Assembly: GCA_000715685.1 (NCBI GenBank)
Contig: KL569487.1
Span: 675 to 7,542 of the forward strand
Direction: 5' to 3'
Length of the DNA: 6,868 nt
Source of the DNA: Streptomyces lilacinus
Lineage (GTDB): Bacteria; Actinomycetota; Actinomycetes; Streptomycetales; Streptomycetaceae
Part shown: positions 6,815 through 6,868 of the stretch, in pieces
Numbering within the stretch: the stretch's first letter is position 1
Layout of the letters: the number at the start of each line of letters is the position of its first letter
Translations under genes and position numbers: made by a program
The notes under the pieces: generated by a model
Database searches by the model: none
The model's input: only the letters and a program-made list of their open reading frames with translations
Told to the model about the DNA's origin: nothing

Positions 6815-6868
6815 CGCCTGCGGCGGGCTGTGCCCCGGCCCCGCCCTTTCACCGTTTCCGAAGGGGCT
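6815..6868. repeat. Interspersed intergenic repeat, copy 2, running off the window
   Basis: It matches 400-452 with one indel and a few substitutions, in the same orientation. The sequence stops at the point where copy 1 enters its first hairpin. A multicopy element at the contig edge would explain why assembly stopped here. Confidence 0.7.

Noticed and set aside
1..6868. tRNA, rRNA, CRISPR array or riboswitch
   Set aside because: I saw no cloverleaf, rRNA-like sequence or regularly spaced repeat array. The only repeats are the two short pairs described.

Overview
The window is very GC-rich, with third codon positions almost always G or C. It carries GC-rich intergenic hairpin repeats and uses TTA leucine codons sparingly. 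Together these point to a Streptomyces or close actinomycete. It looks like one short draft-assembly contig: the left end begins with a sequencing-library (Nextera/Tn5 mosaic end) adapter, and the right end stops inside an interspersed repeat.

Layout: (1) 1-30 adapter sequence. (2) 31-399, plus strand, the 3' end of a PucR-family regulator gene cut off by the contig edge. (3) 400-578, a convergent intergenic region with an interspersed repeat and three hairpins that could serve as a bidirectional terminator. (4) 579-6647, minus strand, a four-gene operon transcribed right to left: a pyridoxamine-phosphate-oxidase-like split-barrel protein, a single-module NRPS-like protein (adenylation, thiolation, thioester reductase), cytochrome P450-2 and cytochrome P450-1. 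The first three genes overlap by 1 and 4 bases, so they are probably translationally coupled. P450-1 follows after an 85-base gap that contains a 30-base-period repeat. (5) 6648-6868, upstream region with a candidate promoter and a second copy of the interspersed repeat.

Working model (inference): the A domain activates an amino acid, probably hydrophobic. The carrier domain holds it as a thioester and the reductase releases it as an amino aldehyde (or alcohol). The P450s and the flavin/F420-type protein then tailor the tethered or released product, for example by hydroxylation, coupling, or redox adjustment of a cyclised imine or dihydropyrazine. There is no condensation domain, thioesterase, transporter, ferredoxin or precursor peptide in the window. 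Both P450s have non-canonical oxygen-activation residues in the I helix, and the NRPS-like gene has two TTA codons, suggesting bldA control.

Caution: the NRPS-like gene is split by a frame break at about 5929-5950, where an 11-base piece of the same adapter appears. I read this as an assembly error with a small loss of sequence, not as a real pseudogene.
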